Below, piece after piece: positions 48,401 through 59,875 of a stretch of DNA of 64,000 bases. Source of the stretch: Mesodorylaimus sp. YZB2_4. Taxonomy: Eukaryota; Nematoda; Enoplea; Dorylaimida; Dorylaimidae. The notes under the pieces were generated by a model. That model was not told the DNA's origin, did no database searches, and saw only the letters and a program-made list of their open reading frames with translations. Made by a program: the position numbers and the translations under genes. The stretch spans positions 186,001 to 250,000 of the forward strand of contig JASANH010001018.1 in the NCBI GenBank assembly GCA_030248295.1, written 5' to 3'. Each line of letters starts with the position of its first letter. Position 1 is the first letter of the stretch.

Positions 48401-50497
48401 CGATGACCACATTCATCCTCGGGCAAACAACCGCTGATGATTGGATTGCGGAGTTGGAGAAGGAGCCGCGATGGATAGCTGCCCAAGGCGAGTACATACA
48501 GTGGTTTGACATCAAGATTCCTTACACGACTGTCAACTACGAACAAATGAAAGCAGCAGTCAAGAAAATGGATCTTTTATTAAAAAATACATTTTTGCTG
48601 AGTGGATACGATTTCGACGCTGAACCAGGAACGCTACATGCAGTGCCCGAGGGCTGGCAATGGGTAGTCAGAGACTCAGCCTATTCTGCTTTGTATGCTG
48701 GCAATCCAGTCAAAATGGCTTTGTTCAAAACGGTCAGAGATTTCATGGTTAGAAATGGGGTTGATACAAGGTACGACATCGTCCTAGAGGTCTACTATAT
48801 TGTAAGGTCAGCAAGCAGCCAGGCTTGTTCCGGACTCGATCCTCAGTGCCTGAGGTCGTTCTACTCATAAACAAGAACTCATTTAGCTCCTCATTTTTGT
48901 GGGTGACTTACGCAGTACCATCGAGGTGCTGCGAGTGGAGAGACAGAAGCCGGACGAGGAGACTTTCTCAGCTATCGAATAGACGGGGCTCAATCACAGC
49001 CCACGTGCCATTGTGCGAGGAGGTCTGCGTCCAGTTCAGGATGCCCACGTGGGAAGATATCTACTCCTCGAGGAGAAGTACAGAGGGGCTATGCTGTGTG
49101 GGTTGGTCCCCGCACAGACTTGCGTAGGAGGTGTCATTGTTATATGCGAAGGCAAAGCAGGTTTAGGCCGAAAAATTTAAAAATGAGACAGAAATCATTC
49201 TTTGTTCCAGTATTCTTGTTAGCCACAAGTTCTAAAACTTAGCGCCAGAGGTTCAGTGTCACTTCTTTCTTAGCGTGTTCCCGCACGCTTTAAAAACCGT
49301 GGCTTCTGGGAAATTCATTTCTTGACATTGGCAAGTTTAATGCAATGATAAAATCACCCTGCTGGCTAAAGATCACTAAGGATGAAGCGAAAAAGTCAGT
49401 CCCTGTAGGAGTGGATCAGATAAGTTCTTTGATAGATTTAGTGCCTTTTATGGGCTAAGCCAATGTCGCGAGATATAGATATGAAGAGAGGCGACAATGC
49501 TTCGAGTTTGGTGCTTTACAGTAATCAAGAGAAGCGAGATGAACAGACCGTTGAGGTCAACAGAGAAAACGCACACCTGGGCATGAACGATACCAAATCA
49601 CATATCGCCTTTAAGTGTAAAGTGCTTCATTTTCGGGCATTGTGCAATAGCCGCCGCTTCCTCCGTACAGTACATATTTCTTACACTCGCCGCTTCCGAG
49701 TGCAGGAAATATGTGCTGTACGAAAGTGTATATCAGATCCAACTCCTTGTTTCACTGCTCTGCTGACGGAAATCGTTTCATAAAAAACGATGTTCTGGAT
49801 GGTTAAGAGTAAAACAATAAGCCTTTTACAAATGAATATTTTTAGCACTTGGGGATTCGCTCATGAATTTGGACATAATTTCCAAACCATTTGTTTCTCG
49901 TTCGCATTTCATAGCGGTGAGGTTACAAACAACGTGTACAGTGCCTTCCAATCAGCCTATTTTTGCAACGATGGCAAGCACAAAGTACATTGCAAGCGTC
50001 AAAACCATCCAGTGATTGACTTTCTCCACGACATGGCAGAAACCAAGGCGGAATTGGCGAAGGGGAAAATCTACGGAGATGGAAACAGAACGACTTATAT
50101 CGGAAATCGAGGTAGCTTCCTTTTTTGGATGCAAATTTACGCCACCTACGGTTTCATGCCATTGCGTGAAATGAATCGTCGTTTTCGCGAAAGATTTATC
50201 GACCCTGCAGATCCGATGTGCCGGGGCGACGATCAAGGCAAATTCGACGCCGTCTACGAGACATTGAGTGATATAATAGGAGTAGATTTGACCAAGCATT
50301 TTGACACTTACCATGCTCCACCCTCACCAAGAGCTCGCGAACGGGTAGCGGCAATGGGCTACCCAAAACCAGAAATCGAATTGCCCGATGTGGAAATACC
50401 GCCAGGCACACCGTTCAGGTGGAATCCCCCTGGCCAAGAAGAACCTGATTTCGCCCTCCCACCTTTAAAAAGTTTTCAGTTCCCTCCTTTGGACTAG
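45447..50497 (+). CDS. Secreted M60 (enhancin-like) zinc metallopeptidase with N-terminal lectin-like domain
   Basis: Predicted extracellular metallopeptidase; M60 enzymes typically cleave mucin-type glycoproteins. Exons 45447-45498, 47174-48064, 48242-48770, 49846-50497; 707 aa, all junctions in phase. Exon 1 is just a signal peptide (MARSLMTFFTVLCMFGAG). Residues about 25-180 carry Cys-containing repeats with CLSIHD, LVPCN and SLWVV, resembling a ricin-type beta-trefoil. The M60 core follows: WSPYGGPISLQVFG, GYDF, WQWVVRDSAYSALYAGNPVKM (the family's 'Asp ... Ala-Gly-Tyr-Pro' block) and the zinc site HEFGHNFQ (His497, Glu498, His501) with GEVTNN (Glu516) downstream. The C-terminus is Pro-rich. 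I chose donor 48770 (AAG|GTACGA) over 48801 because only it keeps phase with the HEFGH exon. The gene sits between two long direct repeats. Single-copy here; horizontal origin is possible but untested. Confidence 0.88.
46426..47110. repeat. CCGAA-rich patches flanking an intronic segment
   Basis: Runs of ACCGAA/CCGAACC at 46426-46530 and 47050-47100 in M60 intron 1 both begin with the identical 15-mer CCAGCATCGACCGAA (46426-46440, 47050-47064). The layout parallels the TACCCG-bracketed segment in the KANSL1 intron. Confidence 0.45.
49664..49722. repeat. 59-nt near-perfect hairpin in M60 intron 3
   Basis: Arms 49664-49688 and 49698-49722 pair over 25 positions with one mismatch and two G-U pairs when read as plus-strand RNA; the loop is 9 nt. 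Could be a small fold-back element or a processed hairpin RNA; flanks do not extend the stem visibly. Confidence 0.6.
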
Positions 50498-52492
50498 GGA
50501 GAGAAGTACTCGTCTGTGAAGTAATTAATGGAATTGCTTTGTGGGGCTTATGATTTTGACAACTTATTCATTTTATGATTAATTTTATGCTTTAATTGGC
50601 TCGAAGACAGGACTTACAGTGTGTATTTCTCAAAATACAATACTATTTAGCTGGGCAAAACAGCTCATTGATTTTTTTCCTCACATAAAGCTTTTCCTGA
50701 AAAAGTTTAAAACAGGAACGTCAACAATGAGCGAGACAACACAAGATTTTCAAAATGATTAATAAAGGAAAAACATTGTGCACATTACGCCCGTCGTATT
50801 ATGGAAATATTTACGTAAACACGTTTACGTTTACGTAAACAGCATCGTGGAGTAAGCTTGTGTTTCTCGCAAGTCATTCCAGTGGTGCTCATGCGTGGCG
50901 CCAGTGCCAAGCGCGGCTGTTTTAAGAAACCCCCTTACAGCATAAATCTGACTGGGTCCCGTGAGAAACTTTCCTTGAACCCAATAATTTGAAGCGAGGT
51001 CATAGAGATGACTTGAAAAATGGATTCTATGTTTAGCTCTGCGCCGTGGTTTCTTCAAGAACTGCTCTGACATTGCTGCACGGCTTAGAATATTTGTGAG
51101 TTGCTTCATTCCTGCCCTGACCTGACCGCACGACCAGCAGAACGCAACGGTCAAGAATATCTGGCGAGGCTGTCTATAGTTGCTGAAACCTTAGCTACAG
51201 TATGAAGGCGAGGCGCAGCGTGAGCGCTCGCAAATAGGGAGCGCACTCACATAATTTTGTAGCCACATGATGCCTCGCAAAACTAAAACACCCAGGCGTG
51301 CCCTTTGTATATGCGACCAACATACTGTATATTCAACTGGTATAGATACCCTTGCTCCCCTTATTTCAGAGCCGGATCAAAACTTTCTAAAGGCTGCAAC
51401 CCAAAACTGCAAAAATAGACCTGGCATCACATGGGCACATGAATCCATGTAGACCCATAGATGTTCAAGGTAGCGTTAGACAGGAATTCCAACTTTCTGA
51501 TTTCTAACTTTTCTGCCCCATCTCATGACCAAAATGCCCTGGCGATTGTTCATGTCATTGCAACAGTACCACAAGCCTTTTCCATGGCTGCTGCCCGGAC
51601 TGGATCCATGTGTTTCCAATAGAGTTCCAACTCACTAGATATCTTGTGGTGTTTATGTGTCTTGCTAAAGTCCGTGCTACTTATACTTCCTGCAAATTTA
51701 CATACAATGTCCTGAATGAGACTGTTTATGTACTTATCAACTCTGATTTTTCTCACCAGCATCTAGTCGCCTGGATAAATATTTTCTTTTCCCATGTAAA
51801 TTTAAACTACAACAGTGCTATTATCAGTCTATCGTATTGCCCTGACGGCGATTTGAAAACCATTGTGAGCCAATGAAACATATTAGCAATAGCCTGCGAG
51901 GCGCAAAATTTCCCCAGAGGCGCAGAATCGCCCAGCATACGCATTCTTGATAGATGGCTATTGCAGCAGCATTAAATTAATTTATTTCATGCTCCTTCTT
52001 GTTCTTTCGCTCGGTAAGTCGTGAACTGCTCATACAGTACAGACCTACAAAGTTTTAATTTTTAGCACTATCGGTAAGCAAGCGGAATACCGCGAAAGAA
52101 CGAATCGATTTAGCTGCCACCATCATTAATGCAATCGCGTCCTTGGCTAATTCAAATGATGCTTCATACAAATGCGCATACGGTGTCCGACTTATACTGT
52201 TCGAGTACTTATCAACACTTTCTCTGATTTTCCGCACCAATACCTGGTCGTCTGGATAAATAAGTTCTTTTCCCATGCAAGTTTAAACTACAACAATACT
52301 ATTCGAAGCCTATCGTATTGCCCTGACGGCGACCTGAAAACCATTGTGAGCGAACTGATTGAGCCCATGAAATATATTAGCAGTGACCACAAAGGTAGAT
52401 TAATACTGTCACAAAAATTTGGTAACAGTAATGTGGATGCGGTTTGTATTTTATTCAGCTAGGCCGGCCTCTGAACAATGCAAAAAGCTGAA
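50498..52492. other. Intergenic with locally duplicated segment
   Basis: AATAAA at 50761-50766 may end the M60 transcript. The 12-bp palindrome GTTTACGTAAAC occurs in a cluster at 50810-50840. Segments 51720-51870 and 52200-52350 are similar (both include TATCGTATTGCCCTGACGGCGA and AAAACCATTGTGAGC), a local direct duplication about 480 bp apart. Short ORFs on both strands there have no family I recognise. Confidence 0.5.
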
Positions 52493-53505
52493 CAGATGCG
52501 AATACCCTGGCGCAGAATCACATTTAAGAATTTTATACAATGCAAACTTTTTGACATTCAAAAAACTCAAAAGAATTTGCGGGTATGATTTTTATAGCAA
52601 AAGCTGTGCGCTGTAAGAAACGCGCGTTATCCATTCCAGTCATGGACGCTGCATGAGCAAATGTGGGCTCACAGCTTTAAGCATATGGCCCTGCAGCAAA
52701 AAGTCACTCGGAACATACTATGAAATGACAAAAACATTATATCGCACACTTGGAAAATTTTATTCGATGAAAAACCCATTTGCAGACGAATTGCCAATGG
52801 AATGCCACTGGCCTTTTTAGCCTTTATGACCATGCCTTAAAAATGCCTTGCGCCTAAATATGCCTCAAAAAATAATGTCGGCTAGAATAAAGGTCGGGTG
52901 GAAATAAAGTCGAGTAAACTTGTGAGTTCAAGAGACAGCGCGAGGTCAGGCAAGGCGTAAGCTAGGCTCCTCGTGCAGGGCACGGATTCTGGCTTACAGC
53001 CATCATCATTTACCTGTAAAATGAAAAGCAAAAGGACCTTCAAGACCTTCCGTACGAGTCTCGCTCGTATAAGTCAGTCGTCTGAATCTTCTCCCACTTT
53101 TCCTTAGAAGTTATGAGATCATGAAGCGGGCAGTTCTTGCAAGGTGTCACTTGAGCATCAGGATGTGATGGTTCAACTTACGTCGGTCAAACGCACACCT
53201 GTAGCTTGACAAAATCTGGTCCAACAGTCAGGTACTAGCACAACCGTTTTCTTGTTAGACTCGTTTCTTATCAACTTTCAAAAATTTTCTTCAAAATTCT
53301 AGGCGAAGTATGATCTAAAAATCGTGAGCAAAGTTCTAACTGAATTTTTTGATTTCCTAAAGCTGACTGTTCGTGGGAAGCATGTCTGCTTACTCATAGG
53401 GTTAAGCTATCAAACTGGACAAAATGTGGCGTGATCTGAACTAGTTTGGGTCTACTATACAAGCTATTCCATGAAAAAAAGCTAATCAATAAAATGTCTA
53501 ATCAA
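52493..53505 (+). repeat. Long direct repeat, right copy (1,013 bp)
   Basis: Right partner of 44221-45233. Differences are scattered single-base changes; both copies have equal length. Sequence to the right (53506 on) is unrelated to what follows the left copy. Confidence 0.9.
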
Positions 53506-54642
53506 CCATAGTAGGCCTTAGATGTGTTCAGAAAGTCTTACTTGAACAAAACTTCACAGCGCAGGAGCGAGAACAAATGACACGGGGCAATGACATTTCT
53601 GTTGACATGGGTAATCGCAGTGTAAAGTAGTCTGGATGTCGTTTCTGGGGCGGGAAAGTCGCCACTTGATTTATATTCGCACATTCATTGAGATGTGGGA
53701 ATAAAATTCAGGCATTTTGCTTGATTTATTTAAAGAACGCATTGGAATTTATTGGCGGACTACCTTCTTACAGCAATCGGGACATCCTTCATTGAAAAAA
53801 AATCATTTTAACGTTTAAAATTTCAAATTTGTGGCGCCGCGCTGGACATACATGTATTCACTCATGCATTCCCTCGAAAATTCCACTAAGAAAACTAAAA
53901 CCTGTTTTAAATATGCGCCACGATCCCAGGTAACTCATGGGCACATTAAATTTTGTCAGAGATGCCTAATTCGGTAGCAATTAACAAAATTAGAAAATCA
54001 ACATTTTCATCGCTCCTTACTCAACTGGGAAGTTCAGTCAACTGTCGCTTAGAGGCCAAGTGCAACTTTTCGAGCTCCTTCACTTGAGCTCATCCTCATC
54101 GAAATTCGATGCGTAGTTATCAATATATTCCATGATTGGACAAATTGAGGACTGCATTTCTTGCACTTTACGCTGTCGTCTAACAAATGCACTGGCCAAT
54201 CATCATCTCGAGTGGGGAAAAGGCTAAGACAGTCGGCCTTTGATGGATTTGGGTTTTGTATTCATTTCTTTACCGCCACAGGGGCTGCATATGCATATGT
54301 ACATTGGGGAATGTTCAATGTGATTTTGACACAGTGGCTTGTCTGGCTTGTGTCTTGCATGACAAGGGGCAGTTTTGTTCACGACAGGAAGGAATTCGGT
54401 TCATTTACTACTCGCCATTTCGCACGGATAATGTGCCAGCGCACGATGATAAGCTGTCTAAAATTGCACTATCCAGGGCGAAGAAAGCATTCTATCAGCA
54501 AGGATGTTAGCTGTTTGCGCTGATACGATATTTGCCTTCTCTTTACCGCGTTGTTGTTTGGTGAGTGACTGAAGCCCTTATATAGTATCACACTTCATTA
54601 CAGTCCGCTCCTAACCGAAGGTCTCGTAATTCAGGAACTGAA
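53506..54642. other. Intergenic, upstream of P450
   Basis: No gene recognised. An acceptor-like TAATTCAG about 10 nt before the P450 ATG suggests a 5' UTR exon somewhere in this stretch. Confidence 0.45.
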
Positions 54643-56201
54643 ATGCTTTCATCCATTCTTTCAGTGGTTATTCTGATAATCCTTGTCAAAGTGTGTATCA
54701 CCAAAACTCGATTCTTACCTCCTGGTCCCACTCCGATACCCATATTTGGAAATTACTTCTGTTTCCCACCTGCCTTGTACAGATATGCCCACGATCTCTC
54801 CACCACTTACGGTCCAGTCATTCGTCTCCGCTTTGGAATATCTGATGTTATCGTCCTGAACACCTTCGAGGTGATCCACGATACCGCATCCAAGTCAGCC
54901 TTCGCCAGCCGGCCAGATTGGTTGTCCATGACTTTGCAAAGCGAATTTCAAGCTTCTTTCGCTTTTCGACAGCACGGTGCCCAATGGCGATTCTTACGCA
55001 AGACCTCGGTCAAGGCTTTGACAATCCTGAAAACACAAGCTTCCAAAAATGTGGAAACACGTTGTCAACGAGTTTTTGATCGACTGATCACCGAATTAGT
55101 TTCGAGTCCAAAAAAGTATGAATGGACACAGCCCATTGATCCAGCAAAAGCCTTATTTCGTTGCATTTGTACGATCATGAGCGAAACGTGTTTCGGTCGT
55201 CATTTCGACCCCGACGACCCAGAATTATGGTCCATCCTGGAGTCAGCCCAGGATACGAGTAAACTAACAAAAGTAGGGTCGCTGACTGATTGTTTCCCGT
55301 GGGCACAATTTTTATTCCGTCCATTAATTGAGCAAATGCGACACGATGATTTGGTATTCAAAGGCTACGTGGTGGGCAAGTTGGATCAGTGCGCAAATAG
55401 TGCAAAAGAGAACGACACTGAAATATATGATTTGACTGATGCCTTGCGAATGGTGGCTGCTAAAAGTGAGTTTGAATTTTCTAGACAGCATACAGTATGT
55501 GATTTGTTTTGAAAATACGCTGACTGATTACAGGCGAGAAGGAGCTACCTGAAAATGAGCAAAAGCTAATTCGCTATTCAGCCGTCGACCTATTCGGAGG
55601 TGGTGTTTTCACCACGTTGACCACCCTCGAGTGGGCACTTCTCATCCTGGCTAAACACGAAGACGTGAGAAGGGAAATGCGACGCGAAATAAATACGATC
55701 TGCGGCGATAAGCAGTTTGTGTCCTTGGACGACAAGCCGAGGCTCATTTTAGTGGAAGCCACGATCACCGAAATTTTACGTTTCGCAAGTACCCTGCCTT
55801 TCGGTGTGCCTCGTTGCACTGTGGACTACGCTACCGTGCAGGGCTATCAGCTAGCGCCTAATACGCCAGTATTGTGCAACCTGTGGGCTGTTCATCACGA
55901 TCCCGACACCTTTCCCAACCCCTTCGATTTCGATCCATATCGATTTTTGAACAGGTCGGACGAGGGGATGCTAGAATTAAGACAAGACTTGGTCGCTAGG
56001 GTCATCCCGTTCTCCACTGGCATTCGTCGATGCCCGGGCGAGCATCTGGCGAGACAGAATTTATTCCTCGTTTTATGCAATGTCGTTAAGAAACTGGATT
56101 TTATATTGGCAACTGATTATGATGATTTGAACTTGGCAGAAGAAAATTTTTCAAGGAAACCAAGGTCTTACAAGTTGAGATTTCAAGTGGTCGAGTGCTA
56201 G
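54643..56201 (+). CDS. Cytochrome P450, CYP2 clan, atypical I-helix
   Basis: Membrane-anchored ER haem-thiolate protein. Exons 54643-55465 and 55534-56201; 496 aa, normal for the family. An N-terminal anchor helix (ILSVVILIILVKVCI) leads to the Pro-rich hinge PPGPTPIPIFGN. The C-helix WRFLRK is present, as are the ExxR motif EILR (about 353), PxRF-like YRFLN, and the haem loop FSTGIRRCPGEHLAR with Cys at about 441. The I-helix reads DLFGGGVFTTLTTLEWA: the family consensus has an acid (Asp/Glu) before the Thr, but here it is Phe. That acid normally takes part in proton delivery for O2 activation, so a monooxygenase reaction may be impaired or the enzyme may do peroxide- or isomerase-type chemistry. 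Substrate unknown. Confidence 0.95.
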
Positions 56202-57088
56202 ATAGGAAAAATTTTGTTTGAAGTCAGTGCATTTTTGGGGACTCGTGATTTAGTGGCCTTTCAATGAGGGTTTAATTATGCATATGTATTTACTTCAGCA
56301 TGTCACAAAAGCAAGTTTTAGTTTGCGCTGATGAATTTTAATTTCCAATAATTTGAAGCAATGTAAACATTTTCGTATTGCACTGTAATTTATTGCTTTG
56401 AGACGCGATGGTAATGTGTTTCTGAGTTTTTCTGTCGTTGGCTCCATCTAAAATATAGCATGTTTGAAATAACACATGCTTCAGCTGTTTTTTTGTTATC
56501 ATCAGAAAAGTAATGTTCGCATCGAGTCGACAGCATCATACTGACACTGATAAGAATAACGGTCGACATGATTGCAACTCATTTATAGTATGTCCAGTGA
56601 TTTCTACTCATGCGACGTTGTACCACATTTTAGCCAATCGAAACGTTTGGCGTAATGATTCACTGCAACCTATTTTACACTATGCACGTATGTCACCTCA
56701 CATCGGTTTGAATGACGACTGCGGAAGAGTCACTCTTCAAGCTCACCGGTAGACGCGATCATGGATCATAAAGAAATGCATCCTTCCAACCCAACTTCGC
56801 CACGCTCGATGTGCAGTCATTGCATGCAGTGCAATGTGAAACGTATGATGGCCAGTTCGAATTTTCAAACGATTACTCAACGACTCGGAGTATCGGCTTC
56901 GCCAATCGCACCTTGGAGACTGTGCAGCAGTTTACTGTCACGGCGACCACTTCGGCGCAAGAAGTGCAGTAGCCATGTCAGGGTTCGAAGCACATGAAAA
57001 TAGGGTTATGTTAGTGTAACTATTGCAAAAAAATTGAGGCTACACACGCATCAATAGGGGGACGGGGAGAGCCAATGAAAGAAGTCTT

Positions 57089-57281
57089 ACAAGGAATCTG
57101 CAGATCGCTAAAAGTTTTTGGAAGCATCGAGACAAGTGCTAAAATGTAGGCCGGGCCAAGGAGAAGCTGTTAGCCGGGACAAGGGAAACTTTAAAAAACA
57201 GCTTCTTCTTGTCTTGTTCCGGCCCACATTTTAGATGTCTCAATGCTTCCAAAAACTGCTAGCGATCTGCAGATTCCTTGT
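57089..57281. repeat. Fold-back (MITE-like) element, 193 bp
   Basis: ACAAGGAATCTGCAGATCGC at the left end is the exact reverse complement of the right end, and pairing continues inward with few mismatches (left AAAATGTAGGCCGGGCC, right GGCCCACATTTTAGATG). Arms are about 80 bp around a short centre. No TA or other target duplication is clear. Confidence 0.7.
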
Positions 57282-57540
57282 TAGAGCAGTCAACATCACA
57301 TCATAAACTAGGCTTACCCACGCCCAAACCACCAAGGACATCGGTGACTATCGCAAACGCGGAAACGAGCACGTGACCAACACGATGGAACAATCGACGA
57401 GTGTCAAATTAGAGCAACCGACGAAGAACAGCCCCATGTTAAACCTTCGGCCCACCAAATGAGCCAAAATGAAACGAAGCCCCAACATAAGCAGCAGGAG
57501 GCGTCCAAAAACACCGCTCGAACGTTCCGCTGCCAGTGTA

Positions 57541-57650
57541 ACCCTCGTGCTTGGTAGGCCATGGCGAGTGGGAGAGAGTAATCGATACTCTCCCCTGGCT
57601 ATGAGACGTCAACCCCTCGGGTTGATGTTTCAGCCGTAGGTATATGCCTG
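57541..57650 (+). repeat. Dispersed repeat family B
   Basis: Best copy: CCATGGCGAGTGGGAGAGAG, CTCTCCCCTGGC, GAGACGTCAACCCCTCGGG, TTGATGTTTCAGCC. Related copies: about 570-660, 27391-27460, and a rearranged one at 61850-62055 with part in inverted orientation. The core forms an internal palindrome (GGGAGAG...CTCTCCC). Confidence 0.65.
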
Positions 57651-58287
57651 CTTCAGTCGCAATTTGTGTCCCGCCGACTTCGGTTGGCCACCCCCTCCTA
57701 CGCCTGCCAGGCTTGGGTAAACCAGTTTGTCGCGCAGGCGCAGTGGAAATGGGTTCGGGGGTAGCAACAGGCGGAGGTCCAGATATTCGGAGACGAGCAC
57801 GCGGTCGATGGTCAATAACTCAAGCTGTGTGGGCGCAGCGGTTTTACGGATACAATAGTGTAGTTACACACGTTACGAGAGTGGACTCAGCTTAACCTAC
57901 AAACGATGTTACGACGAACCTAGGGCACTCTTCCACTTCCTCGACTCAACTCAGGCAACGCGGCACAAACAACAGGTTTCAAGACAAGATCACCGGCCTC
58001 ACGGCACCAGTAAGATATGCTCCTTGTCCTGTCACGAGTCCGACGGTACCATGTACCAACACCGTCAGACCAGCGCCATTCTCTACCTGCAGCCACTAAC
58101 ATCAAATAAACTTGTTCCTAACAACGAGTAACTCGAGACCGCTCGACACTGACTGAAATTTGAGTCATTGGGGAGCTTGAAAGGGAAAGAGTGCCGCTGC
58201 ACCAACATGGCTTCACTGTGTTCTGCACATACTCGTCTGTTAATCCACCATCATATCTCAAAACATCAAGTAATCACACGCCCAGCA

Positions 58288-59470
58288 CTACGCCAATTGA
58301 ATGGGTTCGACCGTGTTCTTCTCTCGTTTCCTGTCCTCCATTTCCTTCAGCATCATTTCGTCCACACCTGCCTCCTTGTACGCTTTCTCGTCCATCATTT
58401 CCAGGTCGCTGGACAACTGGGCAATGCAGATGGCCTTCAACTGCTTCAGGTCGAACATGTCCGCCACGACCAACTGGCGTCGACGTTGCTCGTCCGTGTC
58501 GTAGCCGACGATCATGCTCGACTCGCACCACGCCTTGAGCCCGCCCGAGATTTGGTACTTCTCGGCCACGTTCAACAAACGGCACACGGCGTCCAGATCG
58601 ACTTTAAACTGCTCGTATTCCCGGCCCACCTCGCCGCAGTACATGTAACGCAACAAGGCGAGCATGGTCGACCGATCCACGTCCTCGGACACGTCGATTA
58701 CGCGTTCAACGGACTCGGCAAAGTCGCTCTTCTCCAACATTCGACTGAACACGACCGAGTGCGAACACAGCACGTAGCGATGGCAGCTAATGGCCTCCTT
58801 CGTTTCGTGATTCGCCGCGTCCTCGTTGTTGGCCCTGTCCTTGCCCACCAACACCTGCAAGTCGGAGAAGGGCGGCGAGCCATGGCCGGAGTTTTCGATG
58901 GCTCGGAACTGGGATCGTAGTATTTCCATGCGGCTCTGGTAGGTCAGTGGATATTCTGCATTGGCCAAGAAGTAGGGCTTCCCTGAAAACAAAGGACAGT
59001 GGTTTACAAGGGGATGTCGAACACCACTGCACCAACTTACCGAAGAAGTTCCTGTCGTGGGGTATATCGATCAACAGGAAAGCAGTCAGGGGCAGGCTCA
59101 GTTGGTGAATTCGAAGCTCGATTGTCAGCCAGTTTTCGATGGCGAACCCGCACCCGCTCGATCCTCCGCAGAACGTAAAGAAACACGATCGGTTCATCAT
59201 CGTTTCACCTTTTCCATCGCAAAGGATTATTCGGAAGGTCATCGGTATCAGTACGGGCGAATCCTTGCAGCTTAGGCCGATCGTCGTTTGGCCCTTCTTG
59301 GCCACGACCATTGTCCACTTGGCCCCGGCGCAGCCCGGAATCGAGAACTGTCGACTTTGGTTGCGATAGCTTAACGTCTCTACTGACCACTTGAACGACG
59401 TGAACCGGAAGCCTTTGTCGAAATTGATCGACGAGATTGCTTCGAAGGCGCGCGACTCCGTACCAGCCAT
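58288..59470 (-). CDS. MATH-BTB protein (SPOP/roadkill-type CUL3 adaptor)
   Basis: Substrate adaptor for CUL3 ubiquitin ligases. Exons on the minus strand: 59470-59041 and 58982-58288, with a 58-nt intron and phase 1 junction; 374 aa, the usual SPOP size. The MATH domain (about residues 15-150) begins FRFTSFKWSVETL and holds the beta-sandwich strands WTMVVAKKG and NWLTIELRIHQLSLPLTAFL. The BTB domain (about 185-300) shows FSDLQVLVG, CHRYVLCSHSVVFSRMLEKS and MLALLRYMYCGEV. A 3-box/BACK-like tail includes VADMFDLKQLKAICIAQLSSDLEMM. The MATH half is divergent and I cannot see the substrate-binding residues clearly. ATG at 59470 is the first that leaves an intact MATH start; ORF extension upstream is unlike the family. 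The terminus ends in a charged segment (MEDRKREK). Confidence 0.9.
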
Positions 59471-59875
59471 ACAAGCGCGCGTGGAGAAAAGATCGAGCAC
59501 TCGCAACGACTGCACTCGATTGCAGCAGAAAGCGATAAGGAACTCTTTTAATCGACAGTCGCTTGGTCGCTGATAGTGTACAGTCACATATTGCAGTTCC
59601 GCACGCCAGTGTTCGTCATGGAGAACAAGCAGACAAAAAAGAGTGGAATTCGACAATTTGAACGCAACTTTATAATGAAACTGCATTTGGCGGATGCTGT
59701 AAGATTATGGCAGCTACATTTTCTTAACATCAGAAACTGATCGTGAGTCAGTGCTACCATAATAAAGGTGCATGTCTGCATAATCTTATGCAAAGGCTGT
59801 CCATTTATTGTCGACTAAATATCAGAGGACTCAGCAATCGAAACGGCTTATCCAGCGCGCTAATTTATACGGAAA
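59471..59875. other. Intergenic between MATH-BTB and Kv genes
   Basis: Nothing recognised; should contain the MATH-BTB promoter and the Kv 3' UTR, as both genes are on the minus strand. Confidence 0.45.

Larger units (their letters stand above)
56202..58287. other. Intergenic with repeats
   Basis: No gene recognised. Contains a fold-back element (57089-57281) and repeat family B (57541-57650). Confidence 0.5.

Noticed and set aside
48771-48870. Extension of the M60 exon to donor 48801 or to the stop at 48868
   Set aside because: The residues are unlike the family and the phase does not match the HEFGH exon; donor 48770 joins perfectly.
44221-53505. LTR retrotransposon interpretation of the long direct repeats
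   Set aside because: No TG...CA ends, no primer-binding or polypurine site seen, and no gag/pol ORFs between them.
58168-58920. 250-codon plus-strand ORF
   Set aside because: Antisense to the BTB exon of the MATH-BTB gene; the minus-strand reading has clear BTB motifs.
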